From the NCBI GenBank assembly GCA_051004015.1, contig JBPCKT010000007.1:7653-71652 (forward strand): DNA of 64,000 nucleotides, written 5' to 3'. This stretch comes from SXOA01 sp051004015. GTDB lineage: Bacteria > Planctomycetota > Planctomycetia > Pirellulales > Pirellulaceae. Below the pieces are notes generated by a model. It did not search any database. It was not told the origin of the DNA and worked only from the letters and a program-made list of their open reading frames with translations. The position numbers were made by a program, and so were the translations under genes. Below are positions 38,755 through 46,201 of the stretch, one piece after another. Position 1 is the first letter of the stretch; each line of letters starts with the position of its first letter.

Positions 38755-40223
38755 GGCTTCACCTCCGCCTTTTCCAGCGTGATGTTGTTCTGCTTGGCGC
38801 TGGTTCCCTGCTTGCGAACTAACTCAAAGAGCAGGTCGGCCTTCTTCCCGGCGGCGACCGTGGTATGCAGCTCCACGGTTTGATAGTCGTGGAGTTTGGG
38901 CTCGAGCGAGCTCTTGTAGATGATGTGGCCAGGGATAGTGCGGCGGATTTCCACATTGATCGGCTTGCCGGAGTAGTTGCGAATTCGCTCCGCGAGTATT
39001 TCATGGTCATCCCAGCCGACGAGGGTGGCGTTCTCTTCCTTGAATGCGCCGTCGCCGCCGATCTTGCGGAACTCGCTCGTGCCGTTGATTTGCAGGATCA
39101 GGTCCGTGCGGAAGGTGCGGAGCTTGAGCAGCTCGTGGATGACCTCCGGGTCGCGGCCCAGGTTGAGCTCGATCTTGTCGCCGATGGGGATGTACTTGGT
39201 GGCTTGCTGCGTCAGGTACGAGAGCCCGTCGCGGCCGTTGTCGCGGAAGACGCGGACGACGCCATCGGGCAGCGGCGTTGTTCCCAGCTTGCTGGCCACG
39301 TCGTTCTTAAGCAAGTAGAGACGGACCAGTTGCTCACCGTATTCCTGCGGACGGTAGCGGTACTCGATTTTGAAGAGAATCTTCTGCCCCTCCAGCGACC
39401 GCATCCGCTTGCTCCAGCCGTTCTTGATGGTCTCGGTCCCTTCGATGGTGTAGATGAAGTATTCGCTGAGACCTTCTTTGATGATCTCCTTGGGTTTTTC
39501 CGCCTGGCCGCCTCCACCCCCGGGCATCCCCCCGGCCATTCCCAGGGTGGCGCTGAGGACCGTCCGCCTCGATTCGCTCAACTTCTTGGCATCCATCGCG
39601 GCGACTTGGGGAACGGGAATATTCGCAAGCTGGGCGATTTTCTCGACGAGGTTGATTTTGCCTACCACCAGGCGGACCTGCGCGTCTTCATATTCTTCGC
39701 CGCTGCTGTTGAAGACCCGGACGAAGCCCTCAAAGGACATCTCTTTCTCATCCTTGTCGGCGATGCAGAGGTAGTCCGCGGACCAGGTGATGCCGCTCGT
39801 GAAGTAAGTGATTTGAACCTTTGCTTCACCGTCAATTTCGCTCTGCACATTCCAGTACAACATCTGCGGCTTAGCGTGGGGGAACGTCGTATCGAGCACG
39901 TCCAGCTTGTCGGCATTGGTCAGGAATTTGAGCTCGACGCTGGTGGGGTCGATGAGCGTATTCGCCCAGGAAAACTGCAGTGGATTGACCCCCTTTTTGA
40001 ACGTTACCGCGCGAGTTTCGCGGACCAGGGTGATATCTTCGCTGTTGTAGATTGTGAGTTGCACCGTGCTCGGGGAAGGGACGGTGGAAAGATCGACGTT
40101 TTCGGCATGGAGTGACCGCAGCGTTAAGCCCACGATCAGCACGCAGAGGATGGGACGCAGGAGCGTCCAGGACTTGCGTTCCCACGCAGAGCGTGGGAAC
40201 GAGGATGCAGATAAGCTTCGCAT
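38751..40223 (-). CDS. DUF4139-like exported protein, array copy D
   Basis: 490 residues from ATG 40223, chosen for AAGGAGA eight bases upstream; an earlier in-frame start at 40271 would overlap copy E. The signal region SFPRSAWERKSWTLLRPILCVLIVGL contains the same palindromic repeat as copy A. Linker QVAAMDAKKLSESRRTVLSATLG then glycine-rich GMAGGMPGGGGGQAEKPKE. Blocks otherwise as in copies A-C. Separated from copy E by 41 bases, the only junction in the array without overlap. Confidence 0.85.
   Translation of the reverse strand: MRSLSASSFPRSAWERKSWTLLRPILCVLIVGLTLRSLHAENVDLSTVPSPSTVQLTIYNSEDITLVRETRAVTFKKGVNPLQFSWANTLIDPTSVELKFLTNADKLDVLDTTFPHAKPQMLYWNVQSEIDGEAKVQITYFTSGITWSADYLCIADKDEKEMSFEGFVRVFNSSGEEYEDAQVRLVVGKINLVEKIAQLANIPVPQVAAMDAKKLSESRRTVLSATLGMAGGMPGGGGGQAEKPKEIIKEGLSEYFIYTIEGTETIKNGWSKRMRSLEGQKILFKIEYRYRPQEYGEQLVRLYLLKNDVASKLGTTPLPDGVVRVFRDNGRDGLSYLTQQATKYIPIGDKIELNLGRDPEVIHELLKLRTFRTDLILQINGTSEFRKIGGDGAFKEENATLVGWDDHEILAERIRNYSGKPINVEIRRTIPGHIIYKSSLEPKLHDYQTVELHTTVAAGKKADLLFELVRKQGTSAKQNNITLEKAEVKP
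40177..40201. repeat. Palindrome CGTTCCCACGC-AGA-GCGTGGGAACG in copy D
   Basis: Second copy of the 35842-35866 element, including about 25 flanking bases, read within the signal peptide of copy D. Confidence 0.85.
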
Positions 40224-40264
40224 GAATGTGTTCTCCTTCATTTGAGTGGCTAGAACGATCGCGA

Positions 40265-41488
40265 TTACCACTCGTTCTTCAGGATCACGTTCAGCTTGTG
40301 CTCCTTCTTGTCGGCTTTGCCGTCTTTGGCTCTCGGCGGGAGCTTGACGTGGAAGACAACCTTGTCAAAGGTGCTTTTCTCCTTGTCGGGGCCTCCCTCG
40401 AAGGTCGTCAACTTGCCGAGCTCCCATTCCACGTCGCGGCCCGTGTCGCCGCGGACTTCGTTGCGGATGTGCCGCAGGTTCTCGACGATGTCGAGCGTCA
40501 CGGCTGTGTCCTTGAAGTTCTCAATCTCGTATTTGAGGACGATTTCCTGATTGAAGACATTGCCCCCGATCCGCTTGTTCTCGTTCTTGTCGATGGTCCT
40601 TTTGACGACGACGTCCTGAGCGACGCCGAGATAGAGTTTCATCTCGTCGTCCATCGGCGTGAATTTGCCCCAGTCTTCGCCGAGGAACGCGGTGCTGCCT
40701 TCGCCTCCGCCGTCGATGAAAATGCGGACCTTGCCGTATTGCAGCGGGGCCAAGCCGAGATGATTGGCCTTGTCATTCTTCAGCACATAGTGCATCGGCA
40801 CGCGGAGCTTGTTCTGGGGCCGGTCGAGGTAATCGAACTCCGCCGGGTTGCAGGTGTAGGTCTTTTTGATCGGCACCTTCTCGTACTTTTCCATTAGCAT
40901 CTCTTTGGTCTCGTTCAGGCCAACCGGCTTGAGGAACCGTTTGCCAAAACCGGCCCAAACGCCAGTGCTGCCGAAGGATTCGTTGGCGAAGTTTTGCAGC
41001 CGCATGTATTGGGAGAGAGTGAGGCTGGATTCGTCTTTGGAGGCGACCGCCCGGTAATTGAAGCTCTTGTTAAGGTTGCCCAGCAAGTAGCTGACCCGCA
41101 CCCGGACGCTGCCGGAATCGCTGCTGCCGACCGACCAGATGAGAGCCGCCTCATTGGGCGGATAGGAGACGGAGAGGACCTTTACGTCGATCATTTTCTC
41201 GCCGACCGGGGCGATGACCCGGAAGACGATCGTGTTGGGATCAATTTGCGTATTGGCCCACGAAAAATCGACCTGGTTTTCTCCCTTCACCAGTGGCACC
41301 ACCCGCTCTTCTTCCACGAGCGTGGCCGCCGCATTGTCGAGTTGAATCTCCACCCGCTCCCGGACAGGCAAAGTTATCAGCTTTACGCGGGCCAAGGCGG
41401 CGTCTGGATAGGCAAACAGGCCGGCGAGCGATCCGCCAGCGACCGCAGCGGAAAACAGCATCTTCTGGAGAGGCAACGACTTACGCAT
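40265..41488 (-). CDS. Divergent DUF4139-like exported protein, array copy E (promoter-proximal)
   Basis: 407 residues from ATG 41488 (GGAG six bases upstream). The signal peptide MRKSLPLQKMLFSAAVAGG...AYPDAALA is followed by VKLITLPVRERVEIQLDNAAATLVEEERVVPLVKGENQVDFSWANTQIDPNTI. This aligns with the NPLQFSWANTLIDP block of the other copies, so the fold is shared, but identity is low overall. It lacks the linker/EGLSEYFIYTIEG segment and has its own centre (KYEKVPIKKTYTCNPAEFDYL, with a cysteine). First gene of the five-gene operon. Likely the founder or a distinct subunit. Confidence 0.8.
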   Translation of the reverse strand: MRKSLPLQKMLFSAAVAGGSLAGLFAYPDAALARVKLITLPVRERVEIQLDNAAATLVEEERVVPLVKGENQVDFSWANTQIDPNTIVFRVIAPVGEKMIDVKVLSVSYPPNEAALIWSVGSSDSGSVRVRVSYLLGNLNKSFNYRAVASKDESSLTLSQYMRLQNFANESFGSTGVWAGFGKRFLKPVGLNETKEMLMEKYEKVPIKKTYTCNPAEFDYLDRPQNKLRVPMHYVLKNDKANHLGLAPLQYGKVRIFIDGGGEGSTAFLGEDWGKFTPMDDEMKLYLGVAQDVVVKRTIDKNENKRIGGNVFNQEIVLKYEIENFKDTAVTLDIVENLRHIRNEVRGDTGRDVEWELGKLTTFEGGPDKEKSTFDKVVFHVKLPPRAKDGKADKKEHKLNVILKNEW

Positions 41489-41685
41489 AACAAACTCCGG
41501 TGAAAAAAGCGGCGGCGCGGGCGGAAGGGCCGCGAAAAGCCTGAGCAAACATACGTTTGTCTGGAATGTAAGACGGGGGAGGCCGCCGAGTCGTTTCGGG
41601 CCGAAAAAAAATCTTCGCGGGTGATCCCCAGCGGGCTCGGGTGGAGCGAGTTCCCCTGCGACCAAAAAACCCATTCGTCCAGGAA

Positions 41686-41713
41686 TTGACTTATGTTCAC
41701 ATCATGTAATAAT
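41686..41713 (+). promoter_or_regulatory. Candidate promoter of the flagellar export operon
   Basis: TTGACT (41686-41691), a 16-base spacer and AATAAT (41708-41713), each 5 of 6 to consensus, about 45 bases before the small gene at 41758. It lies in the divergent region between the DUF4139 array and the flagellar genes. Confidence 0.5.
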
Positions 41714-41757
41714 GCGTACAGTCATCAGGTCTTACCCTCGCGAAAGGAGATTCACCC

Positions 41758-41967
41758 ATGCTTTCCGCATTTCCCGTCAGCCGCACACCGCCTCGAAACC
41801 CCCGCCGGTCGCGTGCGCCCTTGCGGATTTACTCGCCGCCCGCCGCGGTTTGTCCTCCACAGCCGACAGAGGAGACAACCACGCCTCGCACCGGCGAGCT
41901 CCAGCCGATTGGCCAGTTGCTGCCGCAGGTGCTGGCGCGGTATTTGTCGTTGAATACGGAGGAGTAG
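41758..41967 (+). CDS. Small protein ahead of the flagellar genes
   Basis: 69 residues. ATG 41758 is preceded by AAAGGAGA at a seven- to nine-base spacing and by a good promoter, which supports a real gene. The N-terminus is proline/arginine-rich (SRTPPRNPRRSRAPLRIYSPP), and the C-terminal GELQPIGQLLPQVLARYLSL resembles short helical peptides in planctomycete small proteins. Function unknown. It precedes fliL by 179 bases on the same strand. Confidence 0.55.
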   Translation: MLSAFPVSRTPPRNPRRSRAPLRIYSPPAAVCPPQPTEETTTPRTGELQPIGQLLPQVLARYLSLNTEE

Positions 41968-42146
41968 GTCGCTTGGAGTTGGTGAAGCTCGTAGGAGACG
42001 TAGCGTCTGTAACAGTCGTGAGGCTCCCCTTTTAGGGACGCCTTTGACCTCAGTCCGCTGGCTGATGACCTATAGTTTTGCGGCAGCGCTTTGCTTGCTT
42101 CGCAAGACTTTTGCGGCCTGCACTTTCCTCTCCGCCGAGAGTCATC

Positions 42147-42677
42147 ATGCTCAAGCCGATTTTGATAGCCGTCTTCATTAGCGTCGTGATCCTGGGGGAA
42201 TGCGCCGTCGCGTACCTGCTCATCCCCAGCACGTCCGACCTGGAAGGCTGGGCGAAGAAGAAACAGGCGGAGCATGCCACCGCTGACGAGCACGCCACGC
42301 CCGGCGAGCACGGCCAAGAGGGGAAAGAAGAGCACCAAAACGAGCACTCCGCCGAACATGACGCGGAAGTGGAGCTCGGCAAGTTCAATGTCATCGTTCA
42401 TAAGCCGGTGGAAAACCTGACGATGCGGATCAACTTCCACCTGATCGGCACCGTGCCGGAAAAGGAGCACCTTGAGTTCGAGGAGCTCTACACCAAATGT
42501 GAGCACCGCCTGCGGGACCAGATCATCTTTGAGATCCGCAAATCCGACGTGGCGGACCTTTCCGACCCCGGTTTGGCCTTGCTCAAAAGGAAGATTTTGG
42601 CGAAAAGTAACGAGCTGCTGGGGAAGCCCATGCTGCGGACCATCGTGTTCAGCGACTTCGCCTTCATCGAGCAGTAG
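42147..42677 (+). CDS. fliL: FliL-family flagellar basal-body protein
   Basis: 176 residues from ATG 42147. A single membrane helix (ILIAVFISVVILGECAVAYLLI), a His/Glu-rich periplasmic linker (KKKQAEHATADEHATPGEHG...EEHQNEHSAEHDAE), then the FliL domain ending RDQIIFEIRKSDVADL...LRTIVFSDFAFIEQ, where VxFxDFxxQ is the FliL signature. FliL supports stator function around MotB. The histidine-rich stretch is unusual and could bind metal. First recognisable flagellar gene of the operon; fliM, usually next, is absent. Confidence 0.88.
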   Translation: MLKPILIAVFISVVILGECAVAYLLIPSTSDLEGWAKKKQAEHATADEHATPGEHGQEGKEEHQNEHSAEHDAEVELGKFNVIVHKPVENLTMRINFHLIGTVPEKEHLEFEELYTKCEHRLRDQIIFEIRKSDVADLSDPGLALLKRKILAKSNELLGKPMLRTIVFSDFAFIEQ

Positions 42678-42743
42678 CTGCTAGCGTTGGTGGGATGGCG
42701 TCTTCGCCGTCCTGTTTTCGCCTTTCGCCCCGGAACGGATTCC

Positions 42744-43352
42744 ATGGCTGAGCCGAGTAAGCTCAACACCGACGAAATCGAAAATCTGCTCCGCGAAGCG
42801 CAGGCAGCAGCGGGCATTGCGGACCCGCTTCCTCCCGCAGGCAGGCCGCCGCCGAATGCCGGCGGGCCGGCAGTTGCTGCCGCGGCAGAGCATGAGGGGA
42901 CCGTTGCAGCTGCCACTCGGGCGCGGCCTGCATTGCATGCGGCCGAACCCAGCCCCGCCGATTTCGTCGGCGACGACATCAATTACCTGCTAGCCCAGGC
43001 TGAGCAGGCCATCGCGTCCGTCGACCAGCCGGTGGATCCCGCCGTCAGCGGCATTTCGCCTTTTGCATTGCGGGACTTCAGCGGCGCTCCGGCCTCGGGC
43101 GAAAAGGCGACCATTGAACTGCTCAAGGACGTCGATCTCGAAGTGCGGATTGAGCTCGGGCGCACGCAGATGTACCTGGAGGACGTCCTGAAGCTCCGTC
43201 GCGGAGCGGTGGTTCCGCTGGAGAAACTGGCGGGCGATCCGGTGGACATTTTCGTGAACGGCCGGCTGATCGCGCGGGGAGAAGTTCTCGTGATGAACGA
43301 CAACTTCTGCATCCGCGTGGCCGAGCTGCTGGCGGGCGATGATTTTAAATAA
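42744..43352 (+). CDS. fliN: FliN-type switch protein with two FliM-like EIxxLL peptides
   Basis: 202 residues from ATG 42744. The last about 80 residues are a SpoA/FliN domain (IELLKDVDLEVRIELGRTQMYLEDVLKL, KLAGDPVDIFVNGRLIARGEVLV, FCIRVAEL). The 120-residue N-terminal extension begins KLNTDEIENLLREAQ and later has DDINYLLAQAEQAI. Both resemble the N-terminal EIDALL peptide of FliM (and FliY) that binds phosphorylated CheY. The part between is Ala/Pro-rich. Part of the C-ring. No fliM is adjacent, so CheY contact through FliN is plausible (inference). Confidence 0.9.
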   Translation: MAEPSKLNTDEIENLLREAQAAAGIADPLPPAGRPPPNAGGPAVAAAAEHEGTVAAATRARPALHAAEPSPADFVGDDINYLLAQAEQAIASVDQPVDPAVSGISPFALRDFSGAPASGEKATIELLKDVDLEVRIELGRTQMYLEDVLKLRRGAVVPLEKLAGDPVDIFVNGRLIARGEVLVMNDNFCIRVAELLAGDDFK

Positions 43353-43358
43353 AGTACT

Positions 43359-43397
43359 CATCACGCTCCGCGTGATGTCCTCGCGCGGAGCGTGAGG
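43359..43397. repeat. Two palindromes between fliN and fliO
   Basis: CATCACGC-TCC-GCGTGATG (43359-43377) and an imperfect CCTCGCGC-GGA-GCGTGAGG (43379-43397), the same family as 22411 and 27023. Confidence 0.8.
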
Positions 43398-43417
43398 AAT
43401 ACCAATGGACAGCATGG

Positions 43418-44089
43418 ATGCTCCCTCGCCTCTTTATCCTGATTCTCCTCCTCGCCACCGCGGCGGGTAACGCCGCCGCGCAGGAAGCGCAGCGGTCGAG
43501 CGCCTACGGACCGCCGACGCGTCGCGTCATCGAGCCCGCAGCGTTCGCGGATGAAGCTGGCGAACCCAAGGAAGCTCAGCGCTCTGCCTCCCTTCGCCTC
43601 GCTCCGCGCAAAGAGCCGTCATCCAAAGCGCTAAGTCACCCCGTTCCTTCCAGCTCGGAAAAAGTCATTACCGTTGTGGGAAGTTTGGGAATCGTCCTGG
43701 GCCTGTTCGTTGTCCTCGTATGGTTCTCTCGCCGGTTCGCCCCTGCGGGAACCGCGGCGTTGCCCAAAGAGGCGGTGGAATTGTTGGGACGCACTTCGTT
43801 GGGCGGCACGCATCAGATGCAACTCGTTCGCGTCGGAACGAAGCTGCTGCTGGTGGCTTTGTCGTCGCAAGGAGCGCGGACACTGACCGAAATCACGTCC
43901 GCCGCCGAAGTCGAGCGACTCAGCGACATCTGCCGTCGCCAGAAGCCGGACAGCGCGACAGCATCATTCCGCAGCCTGGTGGACCAAATCGGAGGCGAAC
44001 GAACCACGAACACGTTTGTCGATAGCAATCGCCGCGCTCCCGCCGCAGCCACGGCAACCACCCGCACCCGAGCCACCTCCAGGGCCTAG
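43418..44089 (+). CDS. fliO: FliO-family flagellar export protein
   Basis: 223 residues. Signal-like helix MLPRLFILILLLATAAGNAAA, then a membrane helix VITVVGSLGIVLGLFVVLVWFSRRFAP and the FliO beta domain (LPKEAVELLGRTSLGGTHQMQLVRVGTKLLLVALSSQGARTLTEIT). FliO is a chaperone-like scaffold for assembly of the FliP pore. The C-terminus is Thr/Arg/Ala-rich. Positioned between fliN and fliP, the normal order. Confidence 0.87.
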   Translation: MLPRLFILILLLATAAGNAAAQEAQRSSAYGPPTRRVIEPAAFADEAGEPKEAQRSASLRLAPRKEPSSKALSHPVPSSSEKVITVVGSLGIVLGLFVVLVWFSRRFAPAGTAALPKEAVELLGRTSLGGTHQMQLVRVGTKLLLVALSSQGARTLTEITSAAEVERLSDICRRQKPDSATASFRSLVDQIGGERTTNTFVDSNRRAPAAATATTRTRATSRA

Positions 44090-44093
44090 AGTC

Positions 44094-44975
44094 ATGCAGT
44101 TTCGCCCACAAACCACCGGCTGGAAATGGCTCGCCTGCGCAATCTTGGCGCTGACCGCGTTCTTGCCGCCGCAGGCGGCTGGGCAAGCAGGCGGTCGTTC
44201 GAATGCTTCTCCCGGCGTCAGCGTCGTTCCCCCCAGCCCGCCATCACCACCCACAAATGACGCCGTTACCGAAATTCTCAAGGGCGGTCCGGAGGAGTGG
44301 ACCAGCCCGGAGCGGCTTAGCTCATCGCTGCAGATACTGTTGTTGCTCACCGTCCTCAGCCTGGCACCGGCCGTGCTCCTGATGACCACGAGCTTTGTCC
44401 GCATCATTGTCGTACTGGGCTTGCTTAAGCAGGCGCTCGGCACACAGCAACTGCCGCCAAGCCAGGTCCTCACCACGCTGGCGCTGTTTATGACGCTCCT
44501 CGTGATGACGCCGACCTGGACCGAGGTCTACAGCGAAAGCATTGGCCCCTACACGAAAGGGGAAATCGCCTCGCCCGAAGAAGCTTTCAACGCCGGCGTC
44601 CTCCCCATCAAACGGTTCATGAGCCGGCAGATTGACCTGGCCGGAAACTCGGGCGACGTGTGGCTGTTCTTCGACTATTTGCCCGAAGAGCAACGGCAGA
44701 AAGTCCCGGAGACCTACGACGAAGTCCCGCTCCAGGCGCTCCTCCCCGCCTTCATGCTCAGCGAGCTCAAGATTGCCTTCCTGATCGGTTTTCAGATTTA
44801 TCTCCCGTTTCTGATTCTCGACATTGTCGTTTCCAGCGTCACCATTTCCATGGGCATGATGATGCTGCCGCCGGTGATGATTTCGCTCCCCCTCAAGCTC
44901 CTGCTATTCGTCCTTGTCGACGGCTGGAACCTCGTCGTCGGCATGTTGCTCGCCAGCTTCGGCGCGCCACCTTGA
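44094..44975 (+). CDS. fliP: Flagellar export gate protein FliP
   Basis: 293 residues from ATG 44094, four bases after the fliO stop. Typical FliP: LQILLLLTVLSLAPAVLLMTTSFVRIIVVLGLLKQALG, QLPPSQVLTTLALFMTLLVMTP, AFNAGVLPIKRFMSRQ, and LLPAFMLSELKIAFLIGFQIYLPFLILD...SVTISMGMMMLPPVMISLPLKLLLFVLVDGW. A signal peptide of the FliP type precedes it. Forms the export pore with FliQ and FliR. Confidence 0.95.
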   Translation: MQFRPQTTGWKWLACAILALTAFLPPQAAGQAGGRSNASPGVSVVPPSPPSPPTNDAVTEILKGGPEEWTSPERLSSSLQILLLLTVLSLAPAVLLMTTSFVRIIVVLGLLKQALGTQQLPPSQVLTTLALFMTLLVMTPTWTEVYSESIGPYTKGEIASPEEAFNAGVLPIKRFMSRQIDLAGNSGDVWLFFDYLPEEQRQKVPETYDEVPLQALLPAFMLSELKIAFLIGFQIYLPFLILDIVVSSVTISMGMMMLPPVMISLPLKLLLFVLVDGWNLVVGMLLASFGAPP

Positions 44976-44982
44976 GATATTG

Positions 44983-45030
44983 CCTTTCCTTCGGCCTCCG
45001 CTTTCCGCTCTCCGACTTCCGCTTTCGCCT
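44983..45030. repeat. Heptamer array, TCCGCTT type, between fliP and fliQ
   Basis: Units cctttcc, ttcggcc, tccgctt, tccgctc, tccgact, tccgctt, then tcgcct leading directly into the fliQ ATG at 45031. No Shine-Dalgarno sequence remains in front of fliQ. Confidence 0.8.
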
Positions 45031-45306
45031 ATGGAACCCAGCGACGCCATCTCCCTGACGCAGCAAGCCATCACGACCGCGCTGCTGCTCGGCGCGCCGC
45101 TGCTGCTGGTTGGTATGGCGGTCGGCCTGCTCATCGGCCTGGCGCAGGCTTTGACGCAAGTCCAGGATCAAACGGTCGCCTTCGTTCCCAAAATCGTCGC
45201 CATGTTCATCGCGCTCCTTCTTTGCCTTCCCTGGATGACGCAGAAAATGATCGAGTACTCGGAGCTGTTGATTACGAACATTCCGAAAACGATATCAGGA
45301 GGCTGA
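45031..45306 (+). CDS. fliQ: Flagellar export gate protein FliQ
   Basis: 91 residues from ATG 45031. Two membrane helices with family motifs: AISLTQQAITTALLLGAPLLLVGMAVGLLIGLAQALTQVQDQT and VPKIVAMFIALLLCLPWMTQKMIEYS. Start chosen because the FliQ family begins shortly before the first helix. Upstream bases are the heptamer array, so initiation relies on coupling or an unstructured leader. Confidence 0.94.
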   Translation: MEPSDAISLTQQAITTALLLGAPLLLVGMAVGLLIGLAQALTQVQDQTVAFVPKIVAMFIALLLCLPWMTQKMIEYSELLITNIPKTISGG

Positions 45307-45310
45307 TGGA

Positions 45311-45387
45311 AATGACGAAATTCGAATGGCGAATGGCGAATGAAAGACTCGTCATTCGCCATTCGGAATTCGTCATTCGGATTTCCC
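45311..45387. repeat. Heptamer array, ATTCG type, two inverted arms, between fliQ and fliR
   Basis: Left arm aatgacg, aaattcg, aatggcg, aatggcg, aatgaaa; right arm cattcgc, cattcgg, aattcgt, cattcgg, atttccc. The right arm is the inverted form of the left. It ends one base before the fliR ATG. Confidence 0.85.
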
Positions 45388-45388
45388 C

Positions 45389-46183
45389 ATGTCCCTCCTC
45401 CTCACCACCTACCTCAGCCAGTTCCTGGTCTTCGTGCTGGTGCTGACGCGCGTGGGATCGCTCCTCATGACGCTGCCGGTGCTGGGGTCGAATTCCATTC
45501 CGTTGCAAGTTCGGGCGCTGCTCGCCGTCGCCATTTCGCTGCTCATCACGCCGCTTCACTGGGGACTTTCCATTCCGCCGCCGGGTAACCTGCTTGACCT
45601 AGGTCTGCTCGTGGCCCGCGAAGCGGTGCTGGGGTTGGCTCTGGGCGGGGCGGTGATGATTTTGCTTTCCGGGATGCAGATGGCCGGGCAGGTCATCAGC
45701 CAGATGAGCGGCATGTCCCTGGCCGACGTGGTGAACCCGACGTTTGAAACCACCGTCCCGATCTTCTCGAACCTGCTCGAAATGCTGGCCCTCTCGATCT
45801 TCTTCCTGATGGGAGGACACCGCGAAGTGATGGACGCCCTGCTCGGCTCTTTCGAATGGATGCCCCCCGGCTCAGGTCACCTCCCCAGCGACCTTTCCAC
45901 CGCTCTTTCTGCCGTCGCCTCCCACAGTTTCGAAACGGGCATCCGGGCATCCGCCCCGGTGATGGTTTCGCTGCTGCTCGCCATCCTCATCATCGCCCTC
46001 ATCAGCCGCACGCTGCCGCAACTGAATTCCCTGGCCATCGGCCTGAACCTCAACGCCCTCATCGCCCCCGCCATCCTCGCATTCTCCCTCGGCTCGGCCG
46101 CCTGGGTATTCCAGCAAGAAGCGACGGGCATTGTCGATGGCATCTGCGACGTGTTTCTCTCGGCCCCAGTCCCCAGCCCCTAG
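45389..46183 (+). CDS. fliR: Flagellar export gate protein FliR
   Basis: 264 residues. Six hydrophobic helices with FliR features: FVLVLTRVGSLLMTLPVLGSNSIPLQVRALLAVAIS, GQVISQMSGMSLADVVNPTFETTVPIFSNLLEMLALSIFFLMGGHREVMDAL and RTLPQLNSLAIGLNLNALI. The last codons and the stop are supplied by a CCCAGCC heptamer array (ending APVPSP). FliR forms the base of the export gate with FliP and FliQ. Confidence 0.94.
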   Translation: MSLLLTTYLSQFLVFVLVLTRVGSLLMTLPVLGSNSIPLQVRALLAVAISLLITPLHWGLSIPPPGNLLDLGLLVAREAVLGLALGGAVMILLSGMQMAGQVISQMSGMSLADVVNPTFETTVPIFSNLLEMLALSIFFLMGGHREVMDALLGSFEWMPPGSGHLPSDLSTALSAVASHSFETGIRASAPVMVSLLLAILIIALISRTLPQLNSLAIGLNLNALIAPAILAFSLGSAAWVFQQEATGIVDGICDVFLSAPVPSP

Positions 46184-46199
46184 CCCCCACCCCCGGCCC
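46165..46199. repeat. Heptamer array, CCCAGCC type, over the fliR stop
   Basis: Units cccagtc, cccagcc, cctagcc, cccaccc, ccggccc. The TAG of fliR is in the third unit, and the flhB ATG follows three bases after the array. Confidence 0.8.
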
Positions 46200-46201
46200 T
46201 C

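Noticed and set aside
36585..40115. Several plus-strand frames of 300-500 codons opposite the DUF4139 array
   Set aside because: They repeat in the same places because the paralogues repeat; they have no ribosome sites and no domain.
41530..41560. Imperfect palindrome CAAACATACGTTTG upstream of array copy E as an operator
   Set aside because: Only one copy, two mismatches and no clear promoter beside it, so no basis to call a binding site.
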